Source of the DNA: Acinetobacter calcoaceticus
Lineage (GTDB): Bacteria; Pseudomonadota; Gammaproteobacteria; Pseudomonadales; Moraxellaceae
Direction of reading: 5' to 3'
Length of the DNA stretch: 64,000 nucleotides
NCBI RefSeq assembly: GCF_004345325.1
Contig: NZ_SLVJ01000006.1
Span: 1 to 64,000, forward strand
Below, piece after piece: positions 47,018 to 55,952 of the stretch; positions within the stretch are counted from its first letter, which is position 1, and each line of letters opens with the position of its first letter. The notes beneath the pieces are model-generated. The model was given only the letters and a program-made list of their open reading frames with translations. It made no database searches and was not told where the DNA came from. A program made the translations under genes and the position numbers.

Positions 47018-47760
47018 AAAAACTCTGGCTTGATATTGGTAATACCCGACTCAAATATTGGATCACTCAGCATGATCAAGTGATTGGTCATGCTGCAGAG
47101 CTACATCTGCAATCACCTGCAGATTTATTACTGGGCTTGATCCAATACTTTAAAAGCCTCAACCTTGATGATGTCGGCATTTCCTCGGTACAAGATGCCA
47201 AAAACAATGCGCGGATCAAAAAGATCTTGAGCTTGCTCGACATCCCAATTTATTTTGCCAAAGTGCATGCCGAATACGCAGGCTTAAGCTGTGGTTATGA
47301 TCGAACTGAACTCCTGGGCATCGACCGTTGGCTACAGGTTTTAGCCGTAGCCAATGCCGAGCAAGACCTGTGTATCGTCAGTTGTGGTACTGCATTGACT
47401 ATTGATCTCACTGCAGGTATGCAGCATTTGGGCGGTTATATTTTACCGAACCTCTATTTACAAAGAGACTCGCTGATCCAAAACACCAAGGGCATCAAGA
47501 TCCCTGATGTGGCCTTTGATGAATTAAGCCCAGGACGCAATACCATTGATGCAGTACATCACGGCATTTTTCTTGGCCTACTCAGTACCATAGAAAAAGT
47601 ATTAAGCCTCCAACCACGCCAACTGATCCTCACTGGTGGCGATGCACAATTATTTGCAACGCATCTGACTCAGTTCCAACCCGTGGTCGAAAATGACCTG
47701 TTGCTCAAAGGTCTACAACGCTATTTGACACTTCAAAGCAAGACTACAAGCTCCTATTGA
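47014..47760 (+). CDS. coaX: Type III pantothenate kinase
   Basis: Phosphorylates pantothenate, the first step of CoA synthesis. The ASKHA-fold motifs are at the N-terminus, [13 protein letters not shown] (phosphate 1), then [22 protein letters not shown] (phosphate 2) and LTGGDAQLF. 248 aa. The birA-coaX pair with overlapping ends is common in gammaproteobacteria. Type III enzymes are not feedback-inhibited by CoA. Confidence 0.94.
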   Translation: MKKLWLDIGNTRLKYWITQHDQVIGHAAELHLQSPADLLLGLIQYFKSLNLDDVGISSVQDAKNNARIKKILSLLDIPIYFAKVHAEYAGLSCGYDRTELLGIDRWLQVLAVANAEQDLCIVSCGTALTIDLTAGMQHLGGYILPNLYLQRDSLIQNTKGIKIPDVAFDELSPGRNTIDAVHHGIFLGLLSTIEKVLSLQPRQLILTGGDAQLFATHLTQFQPVVENDLLLKGLQRYLTLQSKTTSSY

Positions 47761-47773
47761 TGTTCAGAAATAC

Positions 47774-47802
47774 AAAAAAGATGCGATAAATGCATCTTTT
47801 TT
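47774..47802. terminator. Bidirectional terminator between coaX and ffh
   Basis: AAAAAAGATGC and GCATCTTTTTT form a perfect stem with a 7-base loop and symmetrical A/T runs between convergent genes. Confidence 0.92.
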
Positions 47803-47831
47803 GTTGAATAGATCAAGGCTTGGGACAAGTA

Positions 47832-49244
47832 TTATTTTTTGTCGTTGCCGCCAAACAATGGCCCCATGCCACCGCCACCACCACCGCCGAACTGTTTGTT
47901 CATGCCGCCGAGTGAACGCATCATTTTCGCCATACCAGATGGATTGGCGAATTTCTTCATCATCTTCGCCATCTGTGCATGTTGTTTAATCAATTTATTA
48001 ACTTCAACCACATCCATACCACAACCCGATGCAATCCGCTTTTTACGGCTTGGATTCATGAGGTCTGGATTACGACGCTCTTTGATGGTCATCGATTGGA
48101 TAATCGCTTCCATTTTTTTAACTTGTTTCTCAGGATTGGCTTGTTCAATCGCTTGCTGGATCCCCGCATTACTCATGCCGGGTAATTTATCCAAGAAGCC
48201 CATCATACCGCCCATTTTGTTCATTTGCTCAAATTGCATCAGCATATCTTCAAAGTTGAAGTTGCCGCCTTTTTGCAATTTTTTCGCCATTTTCTCGGCT
48301 TTTTCTTTGTCGATTTTACGTTCAACTTCTTCGACCAAAGACAGCACGTCACCCATGCCGAGAATACGTTGTGCAACACGTTCAGGATGGAAAGGCTCGA
48401 GTGCATCAAGCTTCTCGCCCATCCCTAAGAACTTAATCGGCTTACCAGTAATGGCACGAACTGAAAGTGCAGCACCACCACGCGCATCACCATCTGTCTT
48501 GGTCAAGATGACCCCAGTCAGTGGCAATGCATCGTTAAATGCTTTGGCAGTATTGGCCGCATCTTGACCGGTCATGGCATCGACCACGAACAAGGTTTCA
48601 GTTGGTTTCACCGCAGCATGCAACTCGATGATCTCACCCATCATGTCTTCATCGATATGCAAACGACCTGCAGTATCCACGATTAACACATCAGCAAACT
48701 GAATCTTGGCTTGCTCAATGGCACGGTTGACAATATCAATCGGTTTTTCAGAAGCATCAGAGTGGATGAAATCTGCACCCACTTCAGCTGAAACCGTTTC
48801 TAACTGTTTAATCGCCGCAGGACGATAAACGTCGGCAGACACGGTCATGACTTTTTTCTTTTGGCGTTCTTTTAAGAAACGTGCCAATTTTGCAGCGGTG
48901 GTGGTTTTACCCGCCCCCTGCAAACCGGCCAAAAGTATGACCACAGGCGGTTTTGCCGCAAGGTCTAGGCTCTCATTGGCCTCACCCATCATCTTGGTCA
49001 GTTCGTCATGTACAATTTTGACGAATGCCTGTCCAGGAGAAAGCTGGGACATTACTTCTTGGCCTAATGCTTGTTCCTTAACTTTCGCGATGAATTCACG
49101 AGTAACCGCTAAGGCAACATCGGCTTCGAGCAATGCCATACGCACTTCACGTAACGTATCTTTAATATTATCTTCGGTGAGTTGCCCTGAGCCAGTAACA
49201 TTTCTTAAACTCTGCGTGAGGCGTTCTGTTAAGGTATCAAACAT
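47832..49244 (-). CDS. ffh: Signal recognition particle protein Ffh
   Basis: GTPase that, with 4.5S RNA, targets inner-membrane proteins to FtsY and the translocon. The N domain is at 1-90. The G domain (about 95-295) has GLQGAGKTTTAAKLA, DTAGRLHIDEDM and TKTDGDARGG. The M domain (about 300-435) is Met-rich (GGMMGFLDKLPGM, SGCGMDV, MAKMMKKF) and ends in a Gly-rich tail. 470 aa. It is divergent from the CcsA-like gene. Confidence 0.97.
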   Translation of the reverse strand: MFDTLTERLTQSLRNVTGSGQLTEDNIKDTLREVRMALLEADVALAVTREFIAKVKEQALGQEVMSQLSPGQAFVKIVHDELTKMMGEANESLDLAAKPPVVILLAGLQGAGKTTTAAKLARFLKERQKKKVMTVSADVYRPAAIKQLETVSAEVGADFIHSDASEKPIDIVNRAIEQAKIQFADVLIVDTAGRLHIDEDMMGEIIELHAAVKPTETLFVVDAMTGQDAANTAKAFNDALPLTGVILTKTDGDARGGAALSVRAITGKPIKFLGMGEKLDALEPFHPERVAQRILGMGDVLSLVEEVERKIDKEKAEKMAKKLQKGGNFNFEDMLMQFEQMNKMGGMMGFLDKLPGMSNAGIQQAIEQANPEKQVKKMEAIIQSMTIKERRNPDLMNPSRKKRIASGCGMDVVEVNKLIKQHAQMAKMMKKFANPSGMAKMMRSLGGMNKQFGGGGGGGMGPLFGGNDKK

Positions 49245-49388
49245 TACTAAATCCGCTTAAAATGGCTAGTTGCAAAAAAATCTTACTTAAAATAGAAAAT
49301 TTATGCTTAAGATGCTATAGGATACTTCAGTTCACATGGAATTTATATCTCATCACATGAATTTTAAGCACCCAGAAAAAGGTTTGAC

Positions 49389-50198
49389 ATGATTAGCCTT
49401 CCCTTGGTCTACACTATTTTAGCATTAATTGCCTATACCACGTCATTTTGGTATTTGTTCGCACACTTAATGTCGAAACGTGCACTTAACCAATGGTTTA
49501 TCGTGATCGTTTCAGGTTTGGGCTTAGCTTTACATGCTGTAGTACTCGCACCCGATATGTTTACCCCTGCTGGGACCAACTACGACGTCTTCAACCTGAT
49601 GTCGTTTACCTCCGCATTGATGTTATTACTGAGTTTACTGTTTAGTAGTTATCGGCCTGTTTTGGCACTCAACTTGATGGGCATCCCAGTCGCGGCGGTT
49701 GGTCTGATTTTGGGCTTTAGTTTTAGTCAACCCAAGCAATTTATTGAAGCGCATTCACTCGGCTTAGACATCCATATCATCTTATCTTTGTCTGCCTATG
49801 CGGTCTTGTTGATGGCGACCATCCAAGCCATCATCTTGTGGCTGCAAAACCGCGAACTCAAAAATAAAATAAAACGCCGTGTGTGGGTCAACCTACTCCC
49901 TGCATTTCAGGTCATGGAAACCTTATTATTTGACTTACTCATCACTGGGTTTGTGTTATTGACGGTTGCGTTGGGTTTCGGCTTCTTTACCGTAGACAAT
50001 TTTTTTGCCCAACATCTGGCCCACAAAACAGCATTTAGCATCATCTCTTGGTTTGTCTATGGCTCACTGTTAATTGGCCGTTATAAGTTTGGTTGGCGTG
50101 GTCTTAAAGCTATTCGCTTCACCATTTTGGGTTTTTTCTTGTTAGCTGTAGGCTTTATTGGCAGCAAACTCATTTTAGAGCTCCTGCTTAAGCGTTAG
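49389..50198 (+). CDS. CcsA/YpjD-like inner-membrane protein
   Basis: 269-aa membrane protein with eight or so hydrophobic helices, of the cytochrome c assembly (CcsA/CcmC/HemX) superfamily. LGLDIHIILSLSAYAVLLMATIQAIILW and HKTAFSIISWFVYGSLLIGRYKFGWRG contain the conserved histidines and the aromatic-rich helix that bind haem in this group. It resembles YpjD, found next to ffh in many proteobacteria, whose role is not established. It is divergent from ffh, with 144 bases between the starts. Confidence 0.85.
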   Translation: MISLPLVYTILALIAYTTSFWYLFAHLMSKRALNQWFIVIVSGLGLALHAVVLAPDMFTPAGTNYDVFNLMSFTSALMLLLSLLFSSYRPVLALNLMGIPVAAVGLILGFSFSQPKQFIEAHSLGLDIHIILSLSAYAVLLMATIQAIILWLQNRELKNKIKRRVWVNLLPAFQVMETLLFDLLITGFVLLTVALGFGFFTVDNFFAQHLAHKTAFSIISWFVYGSLLIGRYKFGWRGLKAIRFTILGFFLLAVGFIGSKLILELLLKR

Positions 50199-50276
50199 CG
50201 CCAATATTGACGATCAACTAGACTTCACTGCTTAAAATGCGTATAACGCTATTTTTGACTGCTCAGGTAAGCTGCT

Positions 50277-51254
50277 TTGAAACTCATACTTGCACCGATG
50301 GAAGGCTTGACCGACCCCGTCATGCGCGACGTACTCACCCATGTCGGCGATTTTGATTGGTGTGTGACTGAGTTTATTCGTGTGACTGACAGCCTTTTGC
50401 CCGACCATATCTATGATCAATACTGCCCTGAGCTTAAAAATGCAGGGAAAACAGCGGCAGGCACCCCGGTTCATGTCCAGTTCCTTGGTAATAACCCTGA
50501 GATGCTTGCAGCCAATGCAGTCAAAGCCGTGGCTTTAGGTGCCCCTGCCATCGATCTTAATTTTGGTTGCCCTGCCAAGACCGTAAACCGCCATCGTGGT
50601 GGATCGGTGTTGCTCGATGAACCTGAAGTGGTCCATCTATTGGTCAAAGCGGTTCGTGATGCAGTCCCTGCACATATCCCCGTCTCCGCAAAAATGCGCT
50701 TAGGCTATATGGACCGTAACTTCACACTAGAAAATGCCCATGCCATCGAAGATGCAGGCGCAAGTTGGGTCACGGTACATGCACGTACCAAAGCGGAAGG
50801 CTATACACCACCAGCCTATTGGGATCAACTCGCACCAATACGTGAAGCATTGAAAATCAAAGTGATTGCCAATGGTGAAATCTGGAATAATCTGGACGCA
50901 CGGCAATGCCGGCTAGAATCGGGTTGTGAAGACTTGATGCTTGGTCGCGGTGCAGTCACCACCCCTGACTTGAGTCTGGCGGTGAGACAAAATAAAGATC
51001 ATGCTTTAATGAGCTGGAATGAATTACTTAATTTACAAGTTCGATTTATACAGGGTCCACGCAAGACTGACTTGTGTATGCTGGGTCGTTATAAACAATG
51101 GCTTGGAATGATGTCTAAGCATTATCCAGAGGCAAAATTACTTTGGGGTGAAATCAAGCGCTTAAAAGAATTGGATCAGATTATTGTGATATTGAATCAA
51201 CATGCAAATTTAGCAGAACTTACTCTAAAAATTGAAACCCAAGGCCTTAGATGA
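50277..51254 (+). CDS. dusC: tRNA-dihydrouridine(16) synthase
   Basis: FMN enzyme that reduces U16 of tRNA. The TIM barrel starts with LILAPMEGLTDPVMRD, Cys in NFGCPAKTVNRHRGG is the catalytic acid, and WVTVHARTKAEGYTPPAYWD and VIANGEIWN are FMN/tRNA-binding loops typical of DusC. It is 325 aa. The start is TTG at 50277: an in-frame TAA is only three codons upstream, the conserved sequence begins immediately, and AGGT lies 8-9 bases before it, so no other start is possible. Confidence 0.93.
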   Translation: MKLILAPMEGLTDPVMRDVLTHVGDFDWCVTEFIRVTDSLLPDHIYDQYCPELKNAGKTAAGTPVHVQFLGNNPEMLAANAVKAVALGAPAIDLNFGCPAKTVNRHRGGSVLLDEPEVVHLLVKAVRDAVPAHIPVSAKMRLGYMDRNFTLENAHAIEDAGASWVTVHARTKAEGYTPPAYWDQLAPIREALKIKVIANGEIWNNLDARQCRLESGCEDLMLGRGAVTTPDLSLAVRQNKDHALMSWNELLNLQVRFIQGPRKTDLCMLGRYKQWLGMMSKHYPEAKLLWGEIKRLKELDQIIVILNQHANLAELTLKIETQGLR

Positions 51255-51402
51255 AGCGATGAAATATTATAATGATTGCTCAATCTAGGGTAATAGAAAT
51301 ATAAATGGCCTATTGCGATGAGGGTTTCTAGAAGCAATAAGCCGATGATATAAATAGCAAAATATTCATATGCAAGTCCTTTTTGCTTAGTCTAAGGCGG
51401 TG

Positions 51403-51864
51403 TTAGATAACCAATCTGAGCTTTGGAACATCCTCAATAAAAATCGCATTGCCACTTTTTATATTGACAGGCATCGAAATATGTTGATGCACAACCAACC
51501 ATACACCGTCACGCTTTTGCAAGCATAAAGTTGTTCTGCACCATGGCATCGCTTGATGTGTTAAAGCTGTATTTTCAACTTTAGAATAGCAATGCAATAC
51601 AGCTAAATCCTTTGAAGTGTAAAGTTTGACATCTCTACGCGTGATTTGCATATTCTCATTAAAATATGGACTAAATTTTTCCCATTGTTCTCTATACACA
51701 TGGGCGCCAGTGAGTTGTGAACTGACATCAAACATACTCACCCCCCTGGTGCATTTTTGCATGAGATCATCAATACATTTTCCCACCACAGCCTTGTCCC
51801 AAAGCTCAATCTGATGAAGGACGTCTTGGGCAGCGTCGCGATCACCCTCTATAAATACAGGCAT
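51403..51864 (-). CDS. NTF2-like / SnoaL-like domain protein
   Basis: 153-aa single-domain protein of the NTF2-like fold, similar to DUF4440/SnoaL-type ketosteroid-isomerase relatives. The N-terminal helices (IEGDRDAAQDVLHQIELWDKAVVGKCIDDLMQ) are followed by strands DLAVLHCYSKVENTAL and a C-terminal GVWLVVHQHISMPV strand, which is the characteristic final segment. Such proteins often have no known substrate. The ATG at 51864 is used. It is a single-gene unit between dusC (convergent) and phnA. Confidence 0.75.
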   Translation of the reverse strand: MPVFIEGDRDAAQDVLHQIELWDKAVVGKCIDDLMQKCTRGVSMFDVSSQLTGAHVYREQWEKFSPYFNENMQITRRDVKLYTSKDLAVLHCYSKVENTALTHQAMPWCRTTLCLQKRDGVWLVVHQHISMPVNIKSGNAIFIEDVPKLRLVI

Positions 51865-52197
51865 TATGTAACTCTATTTCAATTTAATGTGATTAAGTTA
51901 TCACTTTTATGGGTTTGAGTTCATTGTTTTTATTTATCTTTTTTGTATACTTTACCGTCGATCGAAAATATTGCTAAGTTAACTTATTTTACACAATCAG
52001 CTATATATTCCTCCTTATTTTAGAAATCAAAGTGAATAAGAAAACGTTAGTTCTGATGTAGCTTTCTCAGCCGCAAGTCTTGCTTTAAAAAACACAATCA
52101 TAGGCTGCGTATAACTATGCGAACATTGATTAAAAATAAAACAAAAAAAATCAGCTTAGGCCATAACCCAAGCTGAGTATTTTCTGCAAAAAACTTA
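51865..52197. other. Intergenic region with phnA terminator
   Basis: 333 bases without a gene. It contains the promoter region of the NTF2-like gene on the left and the phnA terminator at 52143-52182. The middle is AT-rich, with nothing recognised. Confidence 0.5.
52143..52182 (-). terminator. Terminator of phnA
   Basis: A stem of CAGCTT plus GG/CC pairs around CCATAA (CAGCTTAGG with CCCAAGCTG). The minus strand continues with about eight T. Confidence 0.8.
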
Positions 52198-52542
52198 TTA
52201 AGCTTTTTTAACAAATTCCGATTTTAGCTTCATTGCGCCAATGCCATCAATTTTACAATCGATATCATGACCATCACTCGAATCAGGTAATAAACGGATA
52301 TTTTTTACTTTGGTTCCCACTTTCACAACAGAAGATGAACCTTTGATTTTCAGGTCTTTAATCACAGTAACCACATCACCGTCGGTGAGTACTGTGCCAA
52401 AAGCATCTTTAATAATGCTTACTTCTTCCGTTGCATCAGTGTCTTTAAGCGACCATTCGTGTGAACATTCTGGGCAGATCAACATCTCTGCATCGGCATA
52501 AGTATATTCTGATTGGCATTTTGGGCAGTTAGGCAATGACAT
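52198..52542 (-). CDS. phnA: PhnA/YjdM zinc-ribbon protein
   Basis: 114-aa protein with an N-terminal zinc ribbon (CPKC at about 6-9 and CPEC at about 26-29) followed by a small SH3-like domain ([37 protein letters not shown]), the PhnA/YjdM pattern. Despite the name it is not the phosphonoacetate hydrolase; its role is unknown. The ATG at 52542 is used because GGAG lies 6 bases upstream; in-frame codons before it encode low-complexity Lys/Ile sequence. It is a single-gene unit. Confidence 0.9.
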   Translation of the reverse strand: MSLPNCPKCQSEYTYADAEMLICPECSHEWSLKDTDATEEVSIIKDAFGTVLTDGDVVTVIKDLKIKGSSSVVKVGTKVKNIRLLPDSSDGHDIDCKIDGIGAMKLKSEFVKKA

Positions 52543-52672
52543 TTGAGTCTCCCTAAAAAGCTCCATTATGACCCTTTTAATTTTTTTTTCAATTTTTATA
52601 CTTTTTTTCAATCTATTACAAAGTACTAGACCCTAGAAAATATACGCAACTATTCAGTTTAAGCTTCAGTTT

Positions 52673-53146
52673 TTAGGTTGTAGAACTGAGCTGTAGCTCA
52701 AGGACGACCTGATCTAGGCAACGGATTCCATTTTCATAGATCGGTTGGGGGTAATTTAAAAAGACATCTCTTTCAATCGCATGCATACGAAAACCCATTT
52801 TTTGATACAGGGCCAGTTGATCCAGACTGGAGTTGCCTGTTTTAACGCTTAGACAGTGCAATTGAAGTTGGCGGCTGTGTTTGATCACATGCGCAATAAG
52901 CAACTTTGCCAAACCCTGCCCTCGGTAGTTGGATGCCACTGCTAAATTTTTGATCTCAGCTTCTAGATGCGATATTGGATATAAACAGATCTGTGCAATC
53001 CACTGCTGCTGAACTCGTATCGCAAATATACTGCAATCCTCTAGATACTGAGCAATGTTTTCCCAATCTGGATCAGCTTCAAGGAGTAATTGTTTTAACT
53101 GTTGGCCGTGCTGTTTCGCATCCACATGTTCAATCTCAAACATCAT
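52673..53146 (-). CDS. GNAT N-acetyltransferase
   Basis: 157-aa acetyl-CoA-dependent acetyltransferase. IKNLAVASNYRGQGLAKLLIAHVIKHS is the acetyl-CoA-binding motif A (R/Q-x-x-G-x-G/A), and LSVKTGNSSLDQLALYQKMGFRMHAIERDVFL is motif B. The start is ATG 53146, with GAGGAG before it; a second ATG follows immediately. Substrate unknown. An RraB-like gene lies upstream on the same strand after 133 bases. Confidence 0.85.
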   Translation of the reverse strand: MMFEIEHVDAKQHGQQLKQLLLEADPDWENIAQYLEDCSIFAIRVQQQWIAQICLYPISHLEAEIKNLAVASNYRGQGLAKLLIAHVIKHSRQLQLHCLSVKTGNSSLDQLALYQKMGFRMHAIERDVFLNYPQPIYENGIRCLDQVVLELQLSSTT

Positions 53147-53279
53147 AGCTAGTCTCCTCTTGCTTCTCTTGCTGTCTTTTGAATGTATATGAAAAAACCC
53201 CAATCAAGCTGACTGAGGTTCAGGATATTTATCTTTAGAATTGAATATTCATTCAACTCAAGTCAATCATCTTTGATAA

Positions 53280-53669
53280 TTAGTCTTCAGGAAGCTCATC
53301 ATCAAATTCTTCATCTTCGTCATCATAGACATAAGCCATGCAACCCCAACCGTCGTATTCACCTGAGAATTTTTCCGCAATACTGGTGAACCACTCTTCG
53401 AGGTCCACAATATCTGAATAATCAGGGATCATTTCAACATGGATGGTTAAGATCCAATCCTGAGCGTCACTATCTTCATCATTAAAAAAAGAAACTTGCT
53501 GTTCTTGATGTAATAAATGTAAGGCACATTGTTCGAGTTGCGCTTGATCTTGGAAAATGATCGAAAATTCGACTTGATGCGGTTCGCCCAGATCGTCTCC
53601 ATCTTGAGCCATCTGCCAAAGAACATTGCCGTTATCGTCTTCTGGAAATTGTTCATAATCGCGAGTCAT
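53280..53669 (-). CDS. RraB-like regulator of ribonuclease E
   Basis: 129-aa acidic protein. The family RraB (regulator of RNase E activity B) binds and inhibits RNase E. Evidence is the overall pattern: an acidic N-terminus, HQVEFSIIFQDQAQLEQCALHLL, DWILTIHVEMIPDYSDIVDLEEWF, then KFSGEYDGWGCMAYV, where YDGWG is the most conserved RraB segment, and an acidic tail. It starts at the ATG 53669 and is preceded by an AGTTTT hexamer repeat in its upstream region. RraB function in Acinetobacter is inferred. Confidence 0.82.
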   Translation of the reverse strand: MTRDYEQFPEDDNGNVLWQMAQDGDDLGEPHQVEFSIIFQDQAQLEQCALHLLHQEQQVSFFNDEDSDAQDWILTIHVEMIPDYSDIVDLEEWFTSIAEKFSGEYDGWGCMAYVYDDEDEEFDDELPED

Positions 53670-53883
53670 AGGAGTGTCCTTGTGATGATTGAGTGATTAC
53701 TCTCAGCTAAGCTAACAGAATTTTATGACACTTCAAGGATCAAATCTATTTTTTCAGCCTAAACGAGATTTAAGTGGGGAATTTCCTTAAATTTTAGTCC
53801 TTTGTAGCTGAAGTATTGATCAACAATCAGCGCAAAGCAAAAAACCAATGCCATGCCGTTATCATAAGCATCGCACTGGTTAT

Positions 53884-53913
53884 AGTTTTAGTTTTAGTTT
53901 TAGTTTTAGTTTT
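53884..53913. repeat. Hexanucleotide tandem repeat (AGTTTT)5
   Basis: Five perfect AGTTTT units at 53884-53913, preceded by TAT and followed by T then GATGACG. The array lies 215 bases upstream of the RraB-like gene and 21 bases past the stop of the beta-flower-like gene. Hexamer arrays of this length can slip during replication. Confidence 0.9.
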
Positions 53914-53933
53914 TGATGACGTTGAGCGACGTA

Positions 53934-54269
53934 TTAAACCGTCTTGCTACTACTGCTGCTCAACCAACCAGCTTCAATATCTTGATATCCCCCTAACATC
54001 CCAATACTGCCAAAAGACCCAGGATTGCCAAAACTTCCGGCATTTCCATAATTGCCTTTAACGGCAAAGCTTGAGGTTTTAAATGGTGAAATACTGTTAT
54101 ATAACAGGCGGTTATTCAGAACTATCTCACCTAAATAGCGCCCATTCAAGTCAATAAATACGCCCTCTTGAACAGATAAATGGCCGATATTATGACCGTC
54201 TGGGCTATGTAGTTGATGATTGACCAAATTGGCCACATGCTGACCTTTACTATTAAATAAGAATTGCAT
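53934..54269 (-). CDS. Small protein resembling the 4-fold beta flower family
   Basis: 111 aa. Short repeated segments of the type FLFNSKGQHVANLVN, LHSPDGHNIGHL, FIDLNGRYLGEI each carry an NG or DG turn followed by a glycine, a pattern typical of 4-fold beta flower proteins, which form small cyclic beta arrangements. The C-terminus is low-complexity Gly/Ser/Asn with repeated GSFG/GNAG motifs. The start is ATG 54269, with GGAG 6 bases before it. No signal peptide. Function unknown; assignment of the fold is a guess by pattern. Confidence 0.55.
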   Translation of the reverse strand: MQFLFNSKGQHVANLVNHQLHSPDGHNIGHLSVQEGVFIDLNGRYLGEIVLNNRLLYNSISPFKTSSFAVKGNYGNAGSFGNPGSFGSIGMLGGYQDIEAGWLSSSSSKTV

Positions 54270-54389
54270 CGAATACTCCACATTAGAATCTGAACGTTTT
54301 GAACCACAATATCTGATGTGATCCAAAAACAAAGTGCAGTTCTATGTTGGAATATTAATTATAGGTAAATTGCCCGAGCGCTTTGTAAA

Positions 54390-55004
54390 TCAAATGATGA
54401 TCACATCAACCATATGTTTAATGCCTTCCATGGTTAAGATGCCATCATCCTCAATAACGACCATAGGCCAAGTGATGACTTTTAGCCGAGGATCTTGGAT
54501 ATCTTGATAAAAGTGATCATCTAAGATAAAGCGATGCTGCTCGGATAAATGATTAGGTGTCAATTGACGAGCCAACCATTTGTCTTTGATTTTGGATAAG
54601 TTCTTCTTGGCCTTTTTTATTGCAATGCTGAGTCCAGCATCGTCCTTTGCTAGTTTAAACACGCCTGAACGTTCATTACTCTGACGAAGTGCATCGACCT
54701 TTTCAGACTTGAGCGGCGCCAATACGCTAAATAAAGACTGATTATGTTGCAGTACCCATTGCGGTCTTTCACAGAACAATTTTACAAAACTCGCCTCTGC
54801 CAAAGTTTGATGCATGACTTTGATCAATTCTGCATCAAAGCCAATCAATGCAACATGACATTGTTTAAACTGAGCATAGTCTTTGATATTTTCTTTTTTT
54901 AACACCACACCCTTGAAGTTTTTTAAACTTTTTAGATCAAGATCCACCTGCAGATCGGCTTTTTTCAACTGTACAGTTGGCTTGTCATTCATTGATACAT
55001 TCAT
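54390..55004 (-). CDS. Unknown protein encoded with the diiron protein
   Basis: 204-aa soluble protein that I do not recognise. It has basic Lys-rich segments (KKADLQVDLDLKSLKNFKG, KKAKKNLSKIKDKW), one hydrophobic strand, HVALIGFDAELI, that looks like the first strand of a Rossmann-like or alpha/beta fold, and a C-terminal TWPMVVIEDDGILTMEGIKHMVDVIII. It follows the diiron protein gene after 15 bases on the same strand, so the two are almost certainly one operon and may work together. The start is ATG 55004; a second ATG four codons on is possible. Confidence 0.7.
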   Translation of the reverse strand: MNVSMNDKPTVQLKKADLQVDLDLKSLKNFKGVVLKKENIKDYAQFKQCHVALIGFDAELIKVMHQTLAEASFVKLFCERPQWVLQHNQSLFSVLAPLKSEKVDALRQSNERSGVFKLAKDDAGLSIAIKKAKKNLSKIKDKWLARQLTPNHLSEQHRFILDDHFYQDIQDPRLKVITWPMVVIEDDGILTMEGIKHMVDVIII

Positions 55005-55019
55005 TATTATACTGCCCCC

Positions 55020-55952
55020 TTAAGACTGACGTGCAGATGTTTCAGCACTCAGTTCATAGATCCAAGTTGGTATTTTAGGTAATGATTCTTCAGGAATTTT
55101 ATCCGTAATCGACACCATGCCATCAACAGGAATATGGAACATTTTATTGTTGCGATTGACCATCATTCTGGCGTGCCAATTGATAATTTGATACCAAGGA
55201 TTACGTCGCCCTTCAACTGTTCGTCCACCAATACGCTGAAACTTATTCATTGCGTTATAAAGCTTTTGTTCAGCTAAACCCAGATTGATCACGTTGTCGC
55301 GCATTTTATTAATCAACGGTAAATAGGCCAATATGCCGAGAATCATCCGTGGATCAACTGCTTTGGCTGCCATACGTGATAACTCGATGAAGGTTTTGTT
55401 AAAGCCCTGTGCTTCCATTACACTAAAGCCAACCCCGAGATGTCTGGCCTCATCGCCATTAATCAACTCAAAGGCCTGATGACAAACAGGATCATCGACC
55501 GTTTCCAGCAAGAAGGTACACAGTGCGCCATCAAGGGCGACTTCCAACATCGGAATCACCGCACCCAGGATATAAAATGGCATCGCATCGGCATAGGTAT
55601 CGAGCCATTCAATGATCAGGCGTAAATTTTTATTGGGTTTGGGGATGTCACCTTCAAGCATGCCCCAACGTTTCATCAGCGCCATTTCTGCATTGGCATG
55701 ACGTTGTTCTTCAGCATGGAAAATGGCATACATTTCACGTAGCGTTTCAGTGGGGGCATTTTTTGACATCGCTGAAAATGCACGCGCACCTACATGCTCA
55801 ATCCACATCAAATCCGCCATAAAGTCTTTGAGTTTTGGCCATTGTTGTTGTGTAATTAACTCTTTGCCTGGCGCATCCCAATCGATATCGGACAATGCCC
55901 ATTGGGTATTTTTGACTTTTTCTAACATTTTTTCTAGATCGATCGACGCCAT
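55020..55952 (-). CDS. Ferritin-like diiron protein of unknown substrate
   Basis: 310-aa protein with the complete six-residue carboxylate diiron site: Glu52 (IEHVGARAF), Glu82 and His85 (HAEEQRHAN), Glu137 (MLEVALDGAL), Glu168 and His171 (NGDEARHLG). The E, ExxH, E, ExxH order is that of ferritin-like oxygenases/desaturases (for example AurF-like N-oxygenases and acyl-ACP desaturases), which use O2 to oxidise a substrate. No signal peptide. ATG 55952 (MASIDLEK) is preferred, with GGGG about 9 bases upstream; ATG 55970 would add six residues. It is first in a two-gene operon with an unrecognised protein. Substrate and electron donor are not evident. Confidence 0.85.
   Translation of the reverse strand: MASIDLEKMLEKVKNTQWALSDIDWDAPGKELITQQQWPKLKDFMADLMWIEHVGARAFSAMSKNAPTETLREMYAIFHAEEQRHANAEMALMKRWGMLEGDIPKPNKNLRLIIEWLDTYADAMPFYILGAVIPMLEVALDGALCTFLLETVDDPVCHQAFELINGDEARHLGVGFSVMEAQGFNKTFIELSRMAAKAVDPRMILGILAYLPLINKMRDNVINLGLAEQKLYNAMNKFQRIGGRTVEGRRNPWYQIINWHARMMVNRNNKMFHIPVDGMVSITDKIPEESLPKIPTWIYELSAETSARQS

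Noticed and set aside
53816..54061. 81-codon plus-strand frame across the AGTTTT repeat
   Set aside because: The hydrophobic stretch comes only from the hexamer; it overlaps a better-supported gene on the minus strand and has no clear ribosome binding site.
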